This document shows positions 1 through 9,999 of a stretch of 64,000 nt of DNA, piece by piece. The stretch spans positions 55,303-119,302 of the forward strand of contig NZ_SEOO01000009.1 in assembly GCF_004152865.1 (NCBI RefSeq). The letters run 5' to 3'. The translations under genes and the position numbers were made by a program. The notes under the pieces are model-generated. The model worked only from the letters and a program-made list of their open reading frames with translations, made no database searches and was not told the DNA's origin. The stretch comes from Sphingobium cupriresistens. Lineage in GTDB: Bacteria > Pseudomonadota > Alphaproteobacteria > Sphingomonadales > Sphingomonadaceae. Numbering within the stretch: position 1 is the first letter of the stretch; every line of letters begins with the position of its first letter.

Positions 1-1032
1 AACGACGCCGACGCACAGGAACAGCGCGCCTGCGACCAGGCCATGGCCCAGCATGACCATCATCGCACCCTCGATGCCCGCCTGGTTGAAGGCGAACAGA
101 CCAATCGTGACGATCGCCATGTGCGCGACCGACGAATAGGCGATCAGCTTCTTCATGTCCGACTGCACCATCGCGACCAGCGAAGTGTAGACCACCGCGA
201 CCATCGACAGGCCCCAGACCAAAGGCGCAAGCTGCGCGGAGGCTTCGGGAAACATCGGCAGCGAGAAGCGGATGAAGCCGTAGCCGCCCATCTTGAGCAG
301 AACGCCCGCCAGGATGACGGAGCCTGCCGTCGGCGCCTGAACATGCGCATCGGGCAGCCAGGTGTGGACCGGCCACATCGGCATCTTGACGGCGAAGCTG
401 GCGAAGAAGGCCAGGAACAGCCAGGTTTGGACATGCGGATCGAAATTATAGGCCATCAGCGCCGGAATTTCGGTGGTGCCCGCCTCATGCACCATCCACA
501 TCATCGCGATCAGCATCAGCACCGAGCCGAGCAGCGTGTAGAGGAAGAATTTATACGAGGCGTAAATCCGGTCCGCGCCACCCCAGATGCCGATGATGAG
601 GTACATCGGGATCAGGCCAGCTTCGAACATGATGTAGAAGAGGTAGAGATCCTGCGCCGTGAAGACGCCGATCATCAGCACCTCCATGAACAGGAAGGCC
701 GCCATATATTCGCCGACCCGCTTGTTGATCGCGTTCCAGCTCGCGCCGATGCAGATCGGCATCAGGAACACGGTCAGCGCGATCAGCATCAGGGCGATGC
801 CGTCGATGCCCAGGGCCCAGGCGAAGCGACCGAAGATCGGCGCATATTCCTGGAACTGCCACTGGAGGCCGCCCTGGTCGAAATTCAGCCACAAGACGAT
901 GCCCAGGACGAAATCGACCAGCGTCGCGATGAGCGCGATCCAGCGCGCGTTGTTGGCGCTCGCGAAAAGGCAGGCGATGGCCCCGGCCATCGGGACTGCC
1001 ATCATCAGGGAAAGGATGGGGAAGCCGTCCAT
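1..1032 (-). CDS. nuoM: NADH-quinone oxidoreductase subunit M, partial (C-terminus beyond the window)
   Basis: Proton-pumping, antiporter-like membrane subunit of respiratory complex I. About 344 N-terminal residues are present, starting at an ATG ([10 protein letters not shown]...). The translation is a series of hydrophobic helices and contains the family's conserved stretches: [40 protein letters not shown], and [17 protein letters not shown] with the lysine/histidine channel residues. The ATG overlaps the nuoL TAA by one base (TAATG), so translation is probably coupled. The gene runs off the left edge; nuoN would be expected next. Confidence 0.97.
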   Translation of the reverse strand, partial: MDGFPILSLMMAVPMAGAIACLFASANNARWIALIATLVDFVLGIVLWLNFDQGGLQWQFQEYAPIFGRFAWALGIDGIALMLIALTVFLMPICIGASWNAINKRVGEYMAAFLFMEVLMIGVFTAQDLYLFYIMFEAGLIPMYLIIGIWGGADRIYASYKFFLYTLLGSVLMLIAMMWMVHEAGTTEIPALMAYNFDPHVQTWLFLAFFASFAVKMPMWPVHTWLPDAHVQAPTAGSVILAGVLLKMGGYGFIRFSLPMFPEASAQLAPLVWGLSMVAVVYTSLVAMVQSDMKKLIAYSSVAHMAIVTIGLFAFNQAGIEGAMMVMLGHGLVAGALFLCVGVV

Positions 1033-3113
1033 TATCGTGTCATCGCCCAGGTTGCGGCAGCGGCGAGGCCGATCAGCATCACCAGCGCGTAGGTGTAGAG
1101 ATAGCCGGATTGCAGCCGACGGGTAATTTTGTTGCCCTGCACGACCAGCGCAGCCAGGCCGTTCGGCCCGAACCGGTCGATGAAGCCGACATCACCGAAC
1201 TTCCAGAAGAAGCGACCGATCGCGAAAGCGGGCTTGACGAACAGGAAATTATACAGCTCGTCGAAATACCATTTGTTGAGCAGGAAAGTGTACAGCCCGG
1301 TGAAGGTCGCCACAAACCGCTGCGGCCAGTCGGTATTCTTGATGTAGCTCAGCCAGGCGACGAACAGACCGGTCAGCATCACCGTGAACGGCGCAAACTT
1401 GACCCAAGTCGGCACTTCATGCGCGGCATGCATCAGGTGGCTGTCGAACGCGAGCGCGCCCTTCCAGAATTCGATTCCGCCTTCGGAACCGATGAACTGG
1501 TCGTGGAACAGGAAGCCGGCGAACACCGCGCCCAGGCTGAGCACGATCAACGGGACCAGCATGACGAGCGGGCTTTCGTGCGGGTGATAGCCACCCGTGC
1601 CGTCGCCTGCCTCATGGGCATGATGATCGTCATGACCGTGCGCCGCATGGGCGTGATCGTCATGTGCATGGACGGCATGATCGTCGTGACCATGGTCGTC
1701 ATGGCCATGGGCGTCATGCAGCGCATGCTGGATATGTTCCGACTGGGTCCAGCGCGGCTTGCCGAAGAAAGTCAGGAAGACCAGGCGCCAGCTATAAAAG
1801 CTGGTGAGCAACGCAGCGAACACGCCGACGATGAACGCCCCGGTGCCGGCCCCGCCAGCGGCATAGGCTGCTTCAAGAATGCCGTCCTTCGAATAGAAGC
1901 CGGCAAAGCCCACGCCGATGATCGGCAGCCCTACGCCGGTGATGGCAAGCGTGCCCAGCGTCATCGTCCAGAAGGTGATCGGGATGCTTTTCCGCAGGCC
2001 GCCATAATAACGCATGTCCTGCTCATGATGCATCGCATGGATGACCGACCCGGCGCCCAGGAACAGCAGCGCCTTGAAGAAGGCGTGCGTGAACAGGTGG
2101 AACATCGCCGCGCCATAAGCGCCGACGCCCGCGGCGAAGAACATATAGCCCAGCTGCGAACAGGTCGAATAGGCGATGACGCGCTTGATGTCGGTCTGCA
2201 CCGTACCCACGGTCGCGGCGAACAAACAGGTCGCTGCGCCGACATAGGTGACGACGGTCAGAGCCGTTTGCGACGTTTCGAACATCGGCGACAGGCGGCA
2301 GACCATGAAGACGCCCGCGGTGACCATCGTCGCCGCGTGGATCAGCGCCGACACAGGCGTCGGGCCTTCCATCGCGTCCGGCAACCAGGTGTGCAGGCCA
2401 AGCTGCGCGGACTTGCCCATAGCGCCGACGAACAGCAGCAGGCAGAGGACCGTCATCGTGTCGAAGCGGTGGCCGAGGAAGCCGATGGTCGAACCGGCCA
2501 TTGACGGGGCCATTTCCAGAATTTCCGGGATCGATATGGTATTGAACACCAGATAGGTGCCGAAAATGCCCATCATGAAGCCAAGGTCGCCGACGCGGTT
2601 GACGACGAACGCCTTGATCGCGGCTGCATTGGCGCTGGGCTTGCGGAACCAGAAACCGATAAGCAGGTAGGAGGCCAGGCCCACGCCTTCCCAGCCGAAG
2701 AACATCTGGAGCAGATTATTCGCGGTCACGAGCATCAGCATCGCGAAGGTGAAGAGCGAGAGATAGGCGAAGAAGCGCGGCTGATCCGGCTCTTCGTCCA
2801 TATAGCCCCAGCTATAAAGGTGGACGAGGCTCGACACGCTGGTGATGACCACCAGCATGACCGCCGTCATCGTATCGACGCGCAGCGCCCACTGGGCGTC
2901 GAAGCTGCCGCTTTCGATCCAGGTGAAGAGCGGCGTCACCGATGCTTCGGCATGACCAAACAGGAAGGGAACGAAGATCGCCCAGCTCATGGCGCAGGCT
3001 GCAAACAGCGCGCCAGTGGTGACGATCTTGGCGGGCAGTTTGCCGAGAGCCTTGTTGCCCAGGCCCGCGATGGCAGCAGCCAGCAGCGGAAGAAGAACGA
3101 TAAGCTGGATCAT
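1032..3113 (-). CDS. nuoL: NADH-quinone oxidoreductase subunit L
   Basis: Largest membrane subunit of complex I, distal proton pump with the lateral helix. 693 residues, longer than the usual 610-650. Conserved family segments are visible: [38 protein letters not shown], and [24 protein letters not shown] (here [20 protein letters not shown]). The extra length is largely one histidine/aspartate-rich insert at about residues 458-512, carrying about 19 His. It lies between helices late in the protein, before the C-terminal lateral helix. It is preceded by nuoK with a short gap and overlaps nuoM by one base. Confidence 0.97.
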   Translation of the reverse strand: MIQLIVLLPLLAAAIAGLGNKALGKLPAKIVTTGALFAACAMSWAIFVPFLFGHAEASVTPLFTWIESGSFDAQWALRVDTMTAVMLVVITSVSSLVHLYSWGYMDEEPDQPRFFAYLSLFTFAMLMLVTANNLLQMFFGWEGVGLASYLLIGFWFRKPSANAAAIKAFVVNRVGDLGFMMGIFGTYLVFNTISIPEILEMAPSMAGSTIGFLGHRFDTMTVLCLLLFVGAMGKSAQLGLHTWLPDAMEGPTPVSALIHAATMVTAGVFMVCRLSPMFETSQTALTVVTYVGAATCLFAATVGTVQTDIKRVIAYSTCSQLGYMFFAAGVGAYGAAMFHLFTHAFFKALLFLGAGSVIHAMHHEQDMRYYGGLRKSIPITFWTMTLGTLAITGVGLPIIGVGFAGFYSKDGILEAAYAAGGAGTGAFIVGVFAALLTSFYSWRLVFLTFFGKPRWTQSEHIQHALHDAHGHDDHGHDDHAVHAHDDHAHAAHGHDDHHAHEAGDGTGGYHPHESPLVMLVPLIVLSLGAVFAGFLFHDQFIGSEGGIEFWKGALAFDSHLMHAAHEVPTWVKFAPFTVMLTGLFVAWLSYIKNTDWPQRFVATFTGLYTFLLNKWYFDELYNFLFVKPAFAIGRFFWKFGDVGFIDRFGPNGLAALVVQGNKITRRLQSGYLYTYALVMLIGLAAAATWAMTR

Positions 3114-3123
3114 GAGTTCAGGC

Positions 3124-3429
3124 TCAGCCCTTCATCCGGTTGACATCGTCGACGGCGATGGTGCCGCGACCACGGAAGTAAATGACGAGGATGGCAAGCC
3201 CGATGGCCGCCTCGCCCGCCGCGACGGTCAGCACGAACATGCTGAATACCTGCCCCACCAGATCGCCAAGGAAGGCGCTGAAGGCGACGAGGTTGATGTT
3301 CACACTGAGCAGGATCAGCTCGATCGCCATCAGGATGATGATGACATTCTTGCGGTTGATGAAGATGCCCAGCACCCCCATCACGAAGAGGATGGCGCTG
3401 ACCACCATATAATGTTGAAGGCCGATCAC
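3124..3429 (-). CDS. nuoK: NADH-quinone oxidoreductase subunit K
   Basis: Small membrane subunit of complex I, 101 residues, the typical family length. Three transmembrane helices are evident, and helix 2 carries the conserved glutamate in the stretch [15 protein letters not shown] second buried glutamate follows in [14 protein letters not shown] place the start at a GTG (3429), which overlaps the nuoJ stop by four bases (GTGA) and gives the expected N-terminus [14 protein letters not shown]. Longer upstream readings in this frame lie over nuoJ and are not real. Confidence 0.96.
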   Translation of the reverse strand: MIGLQHYMVVSAILFVMGVLGIFINRKNVIIILMAIELILLSVNINLVAFSAFLGDLVGQVFSMFVLTVAAGEAAIGLAILVIYFRGRGTIAVDDVNRMKG

Positions 3430-4037
3430 AGCTCCACCCCCTGCCCTGTGGGCTGATTGATATTGCGGACCGCATCCTGCGGACGGCGGCGGTTCTGCTT
3501 GGCGATATTCTGGCCTTTCACGCCGCCGCGTGCGCGATGGGTCAGGACAATCGCGCCGATCATCGCGACCAGCAGGACGATGCCCGCTGCCTCGAACAGG
3601 AAGATATAGCGGGTGTAAAGCAGCCCGCCGATCGCCTGGATGTTGCTGAGTTCCGGGTTCACCGGCGCGGCGCGCTGCGCCAATTCGATGGGACCAGCGC
3701 TCCACAGGCCAATGCCAAGCACGATCTCCGCCAGCAGCACCAACGCGATCAGCAGCCCGAATGGCAGATAATCGACGAAACCCGCGCGTAATTCAGCAAA
3801 GTCGATGTCCAGCATCATGACCACGAACAGAAACAGCACCGCGACCGCGCCGACATAGACGATGACGAGCAGCATCGCGATGAATTCAGCGCCCAGCAGC
3901 ACCATCAGCCCCGCCGCGTTGAAGAAGGCGAGGATCAGCCACAGCACCGAATGAACGGGATTGCGCGACAAAATGGTGAGCGCGCCGCTGCTCACCACCA
4001 AAATGGCGAACAGGTAAAAGGCGAGGACGTGAATCAC
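3426..4037 (-). CDS. nuoJ: NADH-quinone oxidoreductase subunit J
   Basis: Membrane subunit of complex I, 203 residues with about five hydrophobic helices. The family core is clear: [19 protein letters not shown], then [20 protein letters not shown] and LFLFVVMML. The C-terminal 30 residues are polar and arginine-rich ([20 protein letters not shown]), consistent with a cytoplasmic tail. It lies 30 bases after nuoI and overlaps nuoK by four bases. Confidence 0.96.
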   Translation of the reverse strand: MIHVLAFYLFAILVVSSGALTILSRNPVHSVLWLILAFFNAAGLMVLLGAEFIAMLLVIVYVGAVAVLFLFVVMMLDIDFAELRAGFVDYLPFGLLIALVLLAEIVLGIGLWSAGPIELAQRAAPVNPELSNIQAIGGLLYTRYIFLFEAAGIVLLVAMIGAIVLTHRARGGVKGQNIAKQNRRRPQDAVRNINQPTGQGVEL

Positions 4038-4067
4038 AGGTGCAATATTCCCTTTGACGCGCGCGGC

Positions 4068-4553
4068 TTAACGATAGGGGGCATCGGCGGCAAGGTTCGC
4101 GGCGATCGCGCGTTCCCACTTGTCGCCATTTTCAAGGAGCTTGGCCTTGTCATAGATCAGCTCCTCACGGGTTTCGGTCGCGAACTCGAAATTCGGCCCT
4201 TCCACGACCGCATCGACCGGGCAGGCTTCCTGACAGAAGCCGCAATAGATGCACTTGGTCATGTCGATGTCATAGCGCGTTGTGCGCCGGCTGCCATCGT
4301 CGCGCGGCTGCGCCTCGATGGTGATCGCCTGCGCCGGGCAGACCGCCTCGCATAGCTTGCACGCGATGCAGCGCTCTTCCCCGTTGGGGTAGCGGCGCAG
4401 CGCATGTTCACCACGGAAACGCGGCGAAATCGGGTTCTTTTCGTAGGGGTAGTTGATCGTCGCCTTGGGCTTGAAGAAATACTTCAAGGTCAGCCAGTGC
4501 GCCTTCACGAACTCCCAGAGGGTGAAGCTTTTGACGTAGTAACCGAGGCTCAT
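4068..4553 (-). CDS. nuoI: NADH-quinone oxidoreductase subunit I (two [4Fe-4S] ferredoxin)
   Basis: Peripheral-arm subunit that carries clusters N6a and N6b and passes electrons towards NuoB. 161 residues. Two classical CxxCxxCxxxCP motifs are present: Cys62/65/68/72 ([12 protein letters not shown]) and Cys101/104/107/111 ([12 protein letters not shown]). The N-terminal amphipathic segment with aromatic residues fits membrane association. The start ATG overlaps the nuoH stop by four bases (ATGA). Confidence 0.98.
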   Translation of the reverse strand: MSLGYYVKSFTLWEFVKAHWLTLKYFFKPKATINYPYEKNPISPRFRGEHALRRYPNGEERCIACKLCEAVCPAQAITIEAQPRDDGSRRTTRYDIDMTKCIYCGFCQEACPVDAVVEGPNFEFATETREELIYDKAKLLENGDKWERAIAANLAADAPYR

Positions 4554-5599
4554 TGTGCGCCTCCATAGCGCGTCAGCATGAGGAAGCCCGAAACCAGGAA
4601 GACGAAGAAGAGCGAGGTCGGCAGGAAGATCTTCCAGCCCAGCCGCATCAGCTGGTCATAACGATAGCGGGGCACCGTCGCCTTCACCCAGGAGAAGACG
4701 AAGAAAAAGAACAGGATCTTGGCGAACAGCCACAGGATGCCCGGCACATAATAGAGCGGCGCCCAGTCGAGCGGAGGCAGATAGCCGCCCCAGAACAGGA
4801 TCGCGTTCAGTGCGCACATCAGGATGACGTTGGCATATTCGCCGAGCCAGTAGAGCGCGAAGGCCATGGACGAATATTCGGTCTGATAGCCCGCGACCAG
4901 CTCGCTTTCCGCTTCGGTCAGATCGAAGGGCGCCCGCGCAGTTTCGGCCATGGCGGAAATCAGGAACATGATCGCCATCGGGAACAGCAGCGGGTTGAAG
5001 CCATTGCCGTTCAGGAAGCCATAATAGCCCTTCTGACTTTCCACGATCGCGGTCAGATTGAAACTGCCGGCCCACAGCACGACGCAGATCAGGATGAAGC
5101 CGATGGAGACTTCATAACTGATCATCTGCGCGCTGGCGCGGATCGCGGAATAGAAAGGATATTTGGAGTTAGAAGCCCAGCCCGCCAGAACAATGCCATA
5201 GACGCCAAGCGAACTGATCGCGAGGATATAGAGCAGACCGACATTGATATTCGCCAGCACCACGCCGACCTGAAACGGGATCACCGCCCATGCCATCAGC
5301 GCGATCGTAAAGGTGATAATCGGGGCGATAATGAACAGCGTCTTATTCGCCGCCGACGGGATGATGGTTTCCTGCAGGAACACCTTGGCGCCGTCCGCGA
5401 AGGATTGCAGCAGGCCGAACGGGCCGACGACATTGGGGCCGCGGCGCAGCGCCATCGCCGCCCAGATCTTGCGGTCGGCATAGATGAGCATCGCGACCGC
5501 CAGCATGACCGGCAATGCGATCACCAGGATGCCTATGATGGTCGACAGGAACCAGGCACCTTCGAACGACATGCCCAGATTTTGGAAGAAAGCGGTCAC
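4550..5599 (-). CDS. nuoH: NADH-quinone oxidoreductase subunit H
   Basis: Membrane subunit that builds the quinone-binding chamber with NuoB/NuoD. 349 residues with about eight transmembrane helices. Family hallmarks are [20 protein letters not shown] near residue 45 and the loop [27 protein letters not shown] with its many acidic residues (about 215-240). The start ATG follows a 106-base nuoG-nuoH gap that holds a palindromic repeat, the largest break in the operon within this window. Confidence 0.98.
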   Translation of the reverse strand: MTAFFQNLGMSFEGAWFLSTIIGILVIALPVMLAVAMLIYADRKIWAAMALRRGPNVVGPFGLLQSFADGAKVFLQETIIPSAANKTLFIIAPIITFTIALMAWAVIPFQVGVVLANINVGLLYILAISSLGVYGIVLAGWASNSKYPFYSAIRASAQMISYEVSIGFILICVVLWAGSFNLTAIVESQKGYYGFLNGNGFNPLLFPMAIMFLISAMAETARAPFDLTEAESELVAGYQTEYSSMAFALYWLGEYANVILMCALNAILFWGGYLPPLDWAPLYYVPGILWLFAKILFFFFVFSWVKATVPRYRYDQLMRLGWKIFLPTSLFFVFLVSGFLMLTRYGGAQ

Positions 5600-5627
5600 T
5601 TAATGCCCCCAGTGTTAATGGAGCAAC

Positions 5628-5693
5628 GTGCTCCCGCGAAAGCGGGAATCCAGTTCAGACGTCGGGACTGGGTTCCCGCCTGCGCGGGAACAC
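5628..5693. repeat. 66-bp paired palindromic (REP-like) element, copy 1
   Basis: Two hairpin units face each other: CTCCCGCGAAAGCGGGA at the left and TTCCCGCCTGCGCGGGAA at the right, joined by a CAGTT..ACTGGG spacer. The outer ends are GTG and CAC. It has the same length and layout as the element at 26108-26173. It lies between nuoG and nuoH, inside the transcription unit, so it would form stable RNA hairpins in the nuo mRNA. Confidence 0.85.
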
Positions 5694-5705
5694 GGATGCG
5701 CTGCA

Positions 5706-7712
5706 TCATTCTGCCGCCTCCGCAAATTCCACCCCATGGATCAGTTCGGCCGAGCATATCTGCATCGTCGGACTGGCGCGGCAAATGGCGTTGGTCAGGT
5801 AGAAATCCTTGATCGGCGAAGCCAGTTCGCCAGTCGCGCCAGTCGGCAGCGAGGGAATGGACCAGCCATAATCGGCCAGCCCCTCGACGCCCAGCGCCGG
5901 AACCGCCTTGACCATTGCGGCGCGCAGAGCGTCGAAGCTGTCGAACGGCAGCTTGGCGCCCAGCGCTTCGGACAGCGCACGCAGGATCGACCAGTCCTCG
6001 CGGGCGTCGCCCGGCGCGAACACGGCCTTTTCACCGAACTGAACCCGGCCTTCCAGATTGACGTAAGTGCCAGCCTTTTCGGCATAGCTTGCGCCCGGCA
6101 GGATGACGTCCGCCGCATGGGCGCCCTTGTCGCCATGATGACCGACATAGACTTTGAAGCTGTCGGGGAAGGCGGCATAATCCACCTCGTCCGCGCCGAG
6201 CGAAAGGAGCAGCTTGGGCGCGGCGGCCGCCACCGCCTTGATGCCGCCCTGCGTCGCATAACCCAGCATCAGCCCGCCCATACGTGCCGCCGCAAAATGC
6301 AGGACGTTATAGCCGTTCCAGCCGTCCTTGATGAGGCCCAGCGTCTCGACCAGCGCCAGCGTGTCGCCATGCGCGCCGTCCTTGGCCAGTACGCCGCCGC
6401 CCACGATCATTGCGGGCCGCGCGGCCTTGCTGAACGCCTCGACCACCGCTTCCGGCAGCTTGGCGAGCAGCGATGCATCATTGCCCAGCCATTCGACCTT
6501 GTAGGTCAGGTCGAACTCAGGCCCGATGGAAAAGACCTTCGCGCCCTTCTTTATCGCCTTGCGCAGCCGCGTGTTCACCAAAGGCGCTTCCCAGCGCAAA
6601 TTGGTGCCGACCAGCAGGATGACATCGACGGTTTCCAGATCGGCCAGCGGCGTATTGAACACCACCGAAGACAGGCTCGAAACGTCATAGGACAGGCCGG
6701 TCTGACGGCCTTCCAGCATCGTGCCGCCAAGCTTTTCGACCAGCGCCTTGCCGGCGAACATCGTCTCGCAATCGAGCAGGTCACCGGCGATCGCCGCGAC
6801 GCTACCGCCATGCTGGACCGCTGCGACGGCGGCGAAGGCTTCCGCCCAGGTCGCCGAAACCAGCTTGCCGTCCTTGCGGACATAGGGTTTGTCGAGCCGC
6901 TTGCGGACCAGACCATCGACATTGTGCCGAGTCTTGTCCGACGCCCATTCCTCGTTCACGTCGTCATTGATGCGCGGCACGGCGCGCAGCACCTGACGGC
7001 CCCGGCTGTCGAGCCGGATATTGGTGCCCAGCGCGTCCATCACGTCGATCGCATGGGTCTTCTTCAATTCCCAAGGACGCGCTTCGAACGCATAGGGCTT
7101 GGCAGTCAGCGCGCCGACGGGGCACAGGTCGACCACATTGCCCGACAATTCGCTCTTGGCGGCATGTTCGAGATAGGTGGTGATCTGCATATTTTCGCCG
7201 CGACCGATCGCGCCGATTTCCGGCACGCCCGCCACTTCCTCGGCAAAGCGCACGCAGCGGGTGCACTGGATGCAGCGGGTCATGACCGTCTTGACGATCG
7301 GACCCATATATTTCTCGGTGACGGCACGCTTATTCTCGTCATAGCGCGACGCGCCGCGGCCATAGGCGACCGACTGGTCCTGCAAATCGCATTCGCCGCC
7401 CTGATCGCAAATCGGGCAATCGAGCGGATGGTTGATGAGGAGGAACTCCATCACCCCTTCGCGCGCCTTCTTGACCATTTCGCTGTCGGTGCGGATTTCC
7501 TGCCCCTCGGCAGCGGGCAACGCGCAGGATGCCTGCGGCTTGGGCGGTCCGGGCTTCACTTCGACCAGGCACATGCGGCAATTGCCCGCGATGGACAGGC
7601 GTTCATGATAGCAGAAGCGCGGAATTTCCTTCCCCGCCATCTCGCACGCTTGCAGAACCGTCGCACCCGCCGGGACTTCGAGTTCTACGCCGTCAACTTT
7701 GACTTTAGGCAT
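5706..7712 (-). CDS. nuoG: NADH-quinone oxidoreductase subunit G
   Basis: Large iron-sulfur subunit of the electron-input module. 668 residues from the ATG at 7712 (MPKVKVDGVELEV); a reading that starts 18 codons upstream looks non-homologous. The N-terminal ferredoxin domain has Cys34, 45, 48 and 63 for the [2Fe-2S] cluster N1b. His95 with Cys99/102/108 forms N3, and Cys147/150/153 plus Cys197 forms N4. The rest is a molybdopterin-oxidoreductase-like domain without cofactor motifs that I can see. An A-rich GGGC ribosome site precedes the ATG. It is separated from nuoF by an extra gene. Confidence 0.97.
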   Translation of the reverse strand: MPKVKVDGVELEVPAGATVLQACEMAGKEIPRFCYHERLSIAGNCRMCLVEVKPGPPKPQASCALPAAEGQEIRTDSEMVKKAREGVMEFLLINHPLDCPICDQGGECDLQDQSVAYGRGASRYDENKRAVTEKYMGPIVKTVMTRCIQCTRCVRFAEEVAGVPEIGAIGRGENMQITTYLEHAAKSELSGNVVDLCPVGALTAKPYAFEARPWELKKTHAIDVMDALGTNIRLDSRGRQVLRAVPRINDDVNEEWASDKTRHNVDGLVRKRLDKPYVRKDGKLVSATWAEAFAAVAAVQHGGSVAAIAGDLLDCETMFAGKALVEKLGGTMLEGRQTGLSYDVSSLSSVVFNTPLADLETVDVILLVGTNLRWEAPLVNTRLRKAIKKGAKVFSIGPEFDLTYKVEWLGNDASLLAKLPEAVVEAFSKAARPAMIVGGGVLAKDGAHGDTLALVETLGLIKDGWNGYNVLHFAAARMGGLMLGYATQGGIKAVAAAAPKLLLSLGADEVDYAAFPDSFKVYVGHHGDKGAHAADVILPGASYAEKAGTYVNLEGRVQFGEKAVFAPGDAREDWSILRALSEALGAKLPFDSFDALRAAMVKAVPALGVEGLADYGWSIPSLPTGATGELASPIKDFYLTNAICRASPTMQICSAELIHGVEFAEAAE

Positions 7713-7811
7713 TCGCGCTGCCCTTTTTGGAAGCGATGAGCGACTTGGCCGCCCGTTTATGACCACCGACCCTCTCGGCGTGGCTTGGGGCGAAATTAAG
7801 GCGGATCTGGT

Positions 7812-8510
7812 TCATTTTTGCACCTCGGTCCGAGCAAATTCGCTCTTAGTCACGGCGCGGGTCAAACGAAGCAATCCTTCAGCGACGGCGCCCTTCACCG
7901 TCGCCTTCGACAGTTCGATTTTCTCGCCATCGGGGATGCACGCGCTGAATTTCGGCATCAACGCCTGAACGGTTTCATTTTCCTGACGAGAAGCTGGATA
8001 AGATAGCACCAGCGACCGTGAAAGCGCTGGATTGGCGCGCGCCACACATTCACCAAATTGTTCCAGCGCCACCACTGAATATGCCGCACTTGGAACAGTA
8101 TCGCCATATAATTGGAGATAACCGCTATTCAAATCATCCGGGAATGAGTCAATGGCCTTGGACTTATAGTCATGCTTGAAAAGCGCTACGAAAATTCCTC
8201 CTCGCAGCAAGTTTTCCGAAAGCTCCAATTGACCATCCGCCATGCACTCGTCCGAAGGATCGAACATGCTTTTTAGCAAAGATTTATATTCTGGCGAACC
8301 GACGGGCAGATCAATGAATTTACGCGTGCGTCCTTGCGAACGATCAACGACGCAAGCCGCAAATCCCTCCATGGTCACTCGCGCGGCCGCGGGGCCTCGA
8401 CCCGGCATTTGCGCCACACGATGACGGATCAATGTCCCCGTTTCCTGCGCCAATGCCGGCGGCGCCGCAACAAAAGCGGCGGATATTAGAAGAGCGAACC
8501 GCAGTATCAC
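7812..8510 (-). CDS. Exported hypothetical protein with an internal cysteine-bearing duplication, inside the nuo operon
   Basis: I do not recognise this 232-residue protein. Residues 1-21 are a clear Sec signal peptide ([20 protein letters not shown]), so the product should be periplasmic. The mature part holds two similar units, about residues 47-112 and 149-215. Each begins F..C and ends with C..DG followed by a xELS stretch and a G-rich helix. Cys53-Cys89 and Cys155-Cys191 are both 36 apart. The GTG start overlaps the nuoF stop (GTGA), so it is translated with complex I genes. A periplasmic assembly or stability factor for complex I is possible but is inference only. Confidence 0.85.
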   Translation of the reverse strand: MILRFALLISAAFVAAPPALAQETGTLIRHRVAQMPGRGPAAARVTMEGFAACVVDRSQGRTRKFIDLPVGSPEYKSLLKSMFDPSDECMADGQLELSENLLRGGIFVALFKHDYKSKAIDSFPDDLNSGYLQLYGDTVPSAAYSVVALEQFGECVARANPALSRSLVLSYPASRQENETVQALMPKFSACIPDGEKIELSKATVKGAVAEGLLRLTRAVTKSEFARTEVQK

Positions 8511-9850
8511 TCCGCTGCCTCCATGACGGGGGCGCTATCCTTGTTTTCATTGATGCGGCGCTCGATTTCCGGGCGGAAATGCTTGATGAGTCCCTGGATC
8601 GGCCATGCCGCCGCGTCGCCCAGCGCGCAGATGGTGTGGCCTTCGACCTGCTTGGTCACCTGGTGCAGCATGTCGATTTCGGACAGGTCGGCGTCGCCGG
8701 TGCGCAGCCGCTCCATCACCCGCCACATCCAGCCAGTGCCTTCGCGGCATGGCGTGCATTGGCCACAGGACTCATGCTTGTAGAAATAGGACAGCCGCGA
8801 AATGGCGCGAACAATGTCGGTGGACTTGTCCATCACGATGACCGCTGCGGTGCCAAGGCCGGAACCCAGCGCCTTCAACCCGTCGAAATCCATCGGCGCG
8901 TCCATGATTTCGCGCGCCGGGACCAGGGGGACCGACGAGCCACCGGGGATCACCGCCAGCAGATTGTCCCACCCACCCCGGATGCCGCCGCAGTGGCGGT
9001 CGATCAGTTCGCGGAACGGGATCGACATGCTTTCCTCGACCACGCACGGTTTGTTCACATGGCCGCTGATCTGGAACAGCTTGGTGCCGCGATTGCCTTC
9101 GCGCCCGAAGCTGTTGAACCATGCCGCGCCGCGGCGCAGAATCGTCGGGCTGACCGCGATGCTCTCGACATTGTTCACCGTGGTCGGACAACCGTAAAGG
9201 CCCGCGCCCGCCGGGAAAGGCGGCTTCAGGCGGGGCTGGCCCTTCTTGCCCTCGATGCTTTCGATCTGCGCGGTTTCCTCGCCGCAGATATAGGCGCCCG
9301 CGCCGCGATGGACAAAGACGTCGAAATCATAGCCCGACCCGCAGGCATTCTTGCCGATAAAGCCCTTGGCATAGGCCTGCTCCACGGCGGCGAAGAGCAC
9401 CTTCGCCTCATAGATAAATTCGCCACGGATGTAGATATAGGCGGCCCGCGCCCGCATCGCGAAACCGGCGATCAGCGCGCCTTCGATCAGCTTGTGCGGA
9501 TCGTGGCGGATGATTTCGCGGTCCTTGCACGACCCCGGCTCGGATTCGTCGGCGTTAATGACCAGGAAGCTGGGACGGCCATCCTTGCTTTCCTTGGGCA
9601 TGAAGCTCCACTTCATGCCGGTCGGGAAGCCGGCGCCGCCACGGCCGCGCAGGTTCGACGCCTTGATGATGTCGATGATCGCGTCCTGGCCGATTTCCAT
9701 CAGCTTCTTGGTATTGTCCCAATCGCCGCGTTTGATCGCCGCGTCGATGCCCCAATCCTGGAAGCCATGGACGTTGGTGAAAATGCGGTCCTTGTCGGAC
9801 AGTGGCCCCACAAAGGGAGGCGGCGCGGGAGGTGCGGTGTCGTCGGCCAT
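8507..9850 (-). CDS. nuoF: NADH-quinone oxidoreductase subunit F (NADH/FMN-binding)
   Basis: Catalytic subunit that oxidises NADH through FMN and cluster N3-type [4Fe-4S]. 447 residues. The glycine-rich FMN/NADH motif [10 protein letters not shown] lies at about 69-78. The cluster ligands are Cys362, 365 and 368 ([10 protein letters not shown]) with Cys408 (TICALGDAA). A proline-rich N-terminal tail precedes the conserved core. The ATG is joined to the upstream 49-residue ORF by TAATG. NuoF and NuoG are separated here by an unrelated exported protein, which is not the usual adjacency. Confidence 0.98.
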   Translation of the reverse strand: MADDTAPPAPPPFVGPLSDKDRIFTNVHGFQDWGIDAAIKRGDWDNTKKLMEIGQDAIIDIIKASNLRGRGGAGFPTGMKWSFMPKESKDGRPSFLVINADESEPGSCKDREIIRHDPHKLIEGALIAGFAMRARAAYIYIRGEFIYEAKVLFAAVEQAYAKGFIGKNACGSGYDFDVFVHRGAGAYICGEETAQIESIEGKKGQPRLKPPFPAGAGLYGCPTTVNNVESIAVSPTILRRGAAWFNSFGREGNRGTKLFQISGHVNKPCVVEESMSIPFRELIDRHCGGIRGGWDNLLAVIPGGSSVPLVPAREIMDAPMDFDGLKALGSGLGTAAVIVMDKSTDIVRAISRLSYFYKHESCGQCTPCREGTGWMWRVMERLRTGDADLSEIDMLHQVTKQVEGHTICALGDAAAWPIQGLIKHFRPEIERRINENKDSAPVMEAAE

Positions 9851-9999
9851 TACCGGCCCTTTCCGATCAGTTTTTCAGCCACGAAATAGGCGAACACAGC
9901 CAGCGTCAGCCCGATGACCAGGCCCAGCACCGCGCCGATGATCTTGAGCGCGATCACGAACACGATGATGCCGAGGATGATGGCGATCAATGCGCTCAC
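9850..9999 (-). CDS. 49-residue membrane micro-protein between nuoE and nuoF
   Basis: A short ORF fills the whole gap between nuoE and nuoF. Its GTG start overlaps the nuoE stop (GTGA) and its TAA shares a base with the nuoF ATG (TAATG). It encodes [20 protein letters not shown], then [20 protein letters not shown], then EKLIGKGR. That is one long or two short hydrophobic helices with spaced glycines, ending in a basic tail. The coupling on both sides argues that it is a real, co-translated gene. I do not recognise the family; a complex I accessory role is inference. Confidence 0.75.
   Translation of the reverse strand: MSALIAIILGIIVFVIALKIIGAVLGLVIGLTLAVFAYFVAEKLIGKGR

Noticed and set aside
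5628..7739. 703-codon open frame on the plus strand opposite nuoG
   Set aside because: It is antisense to nuoG in a GC-rich genome where frames opposite genes stay open; composition is rich in Arg, His, Gln and Asp with no domain.
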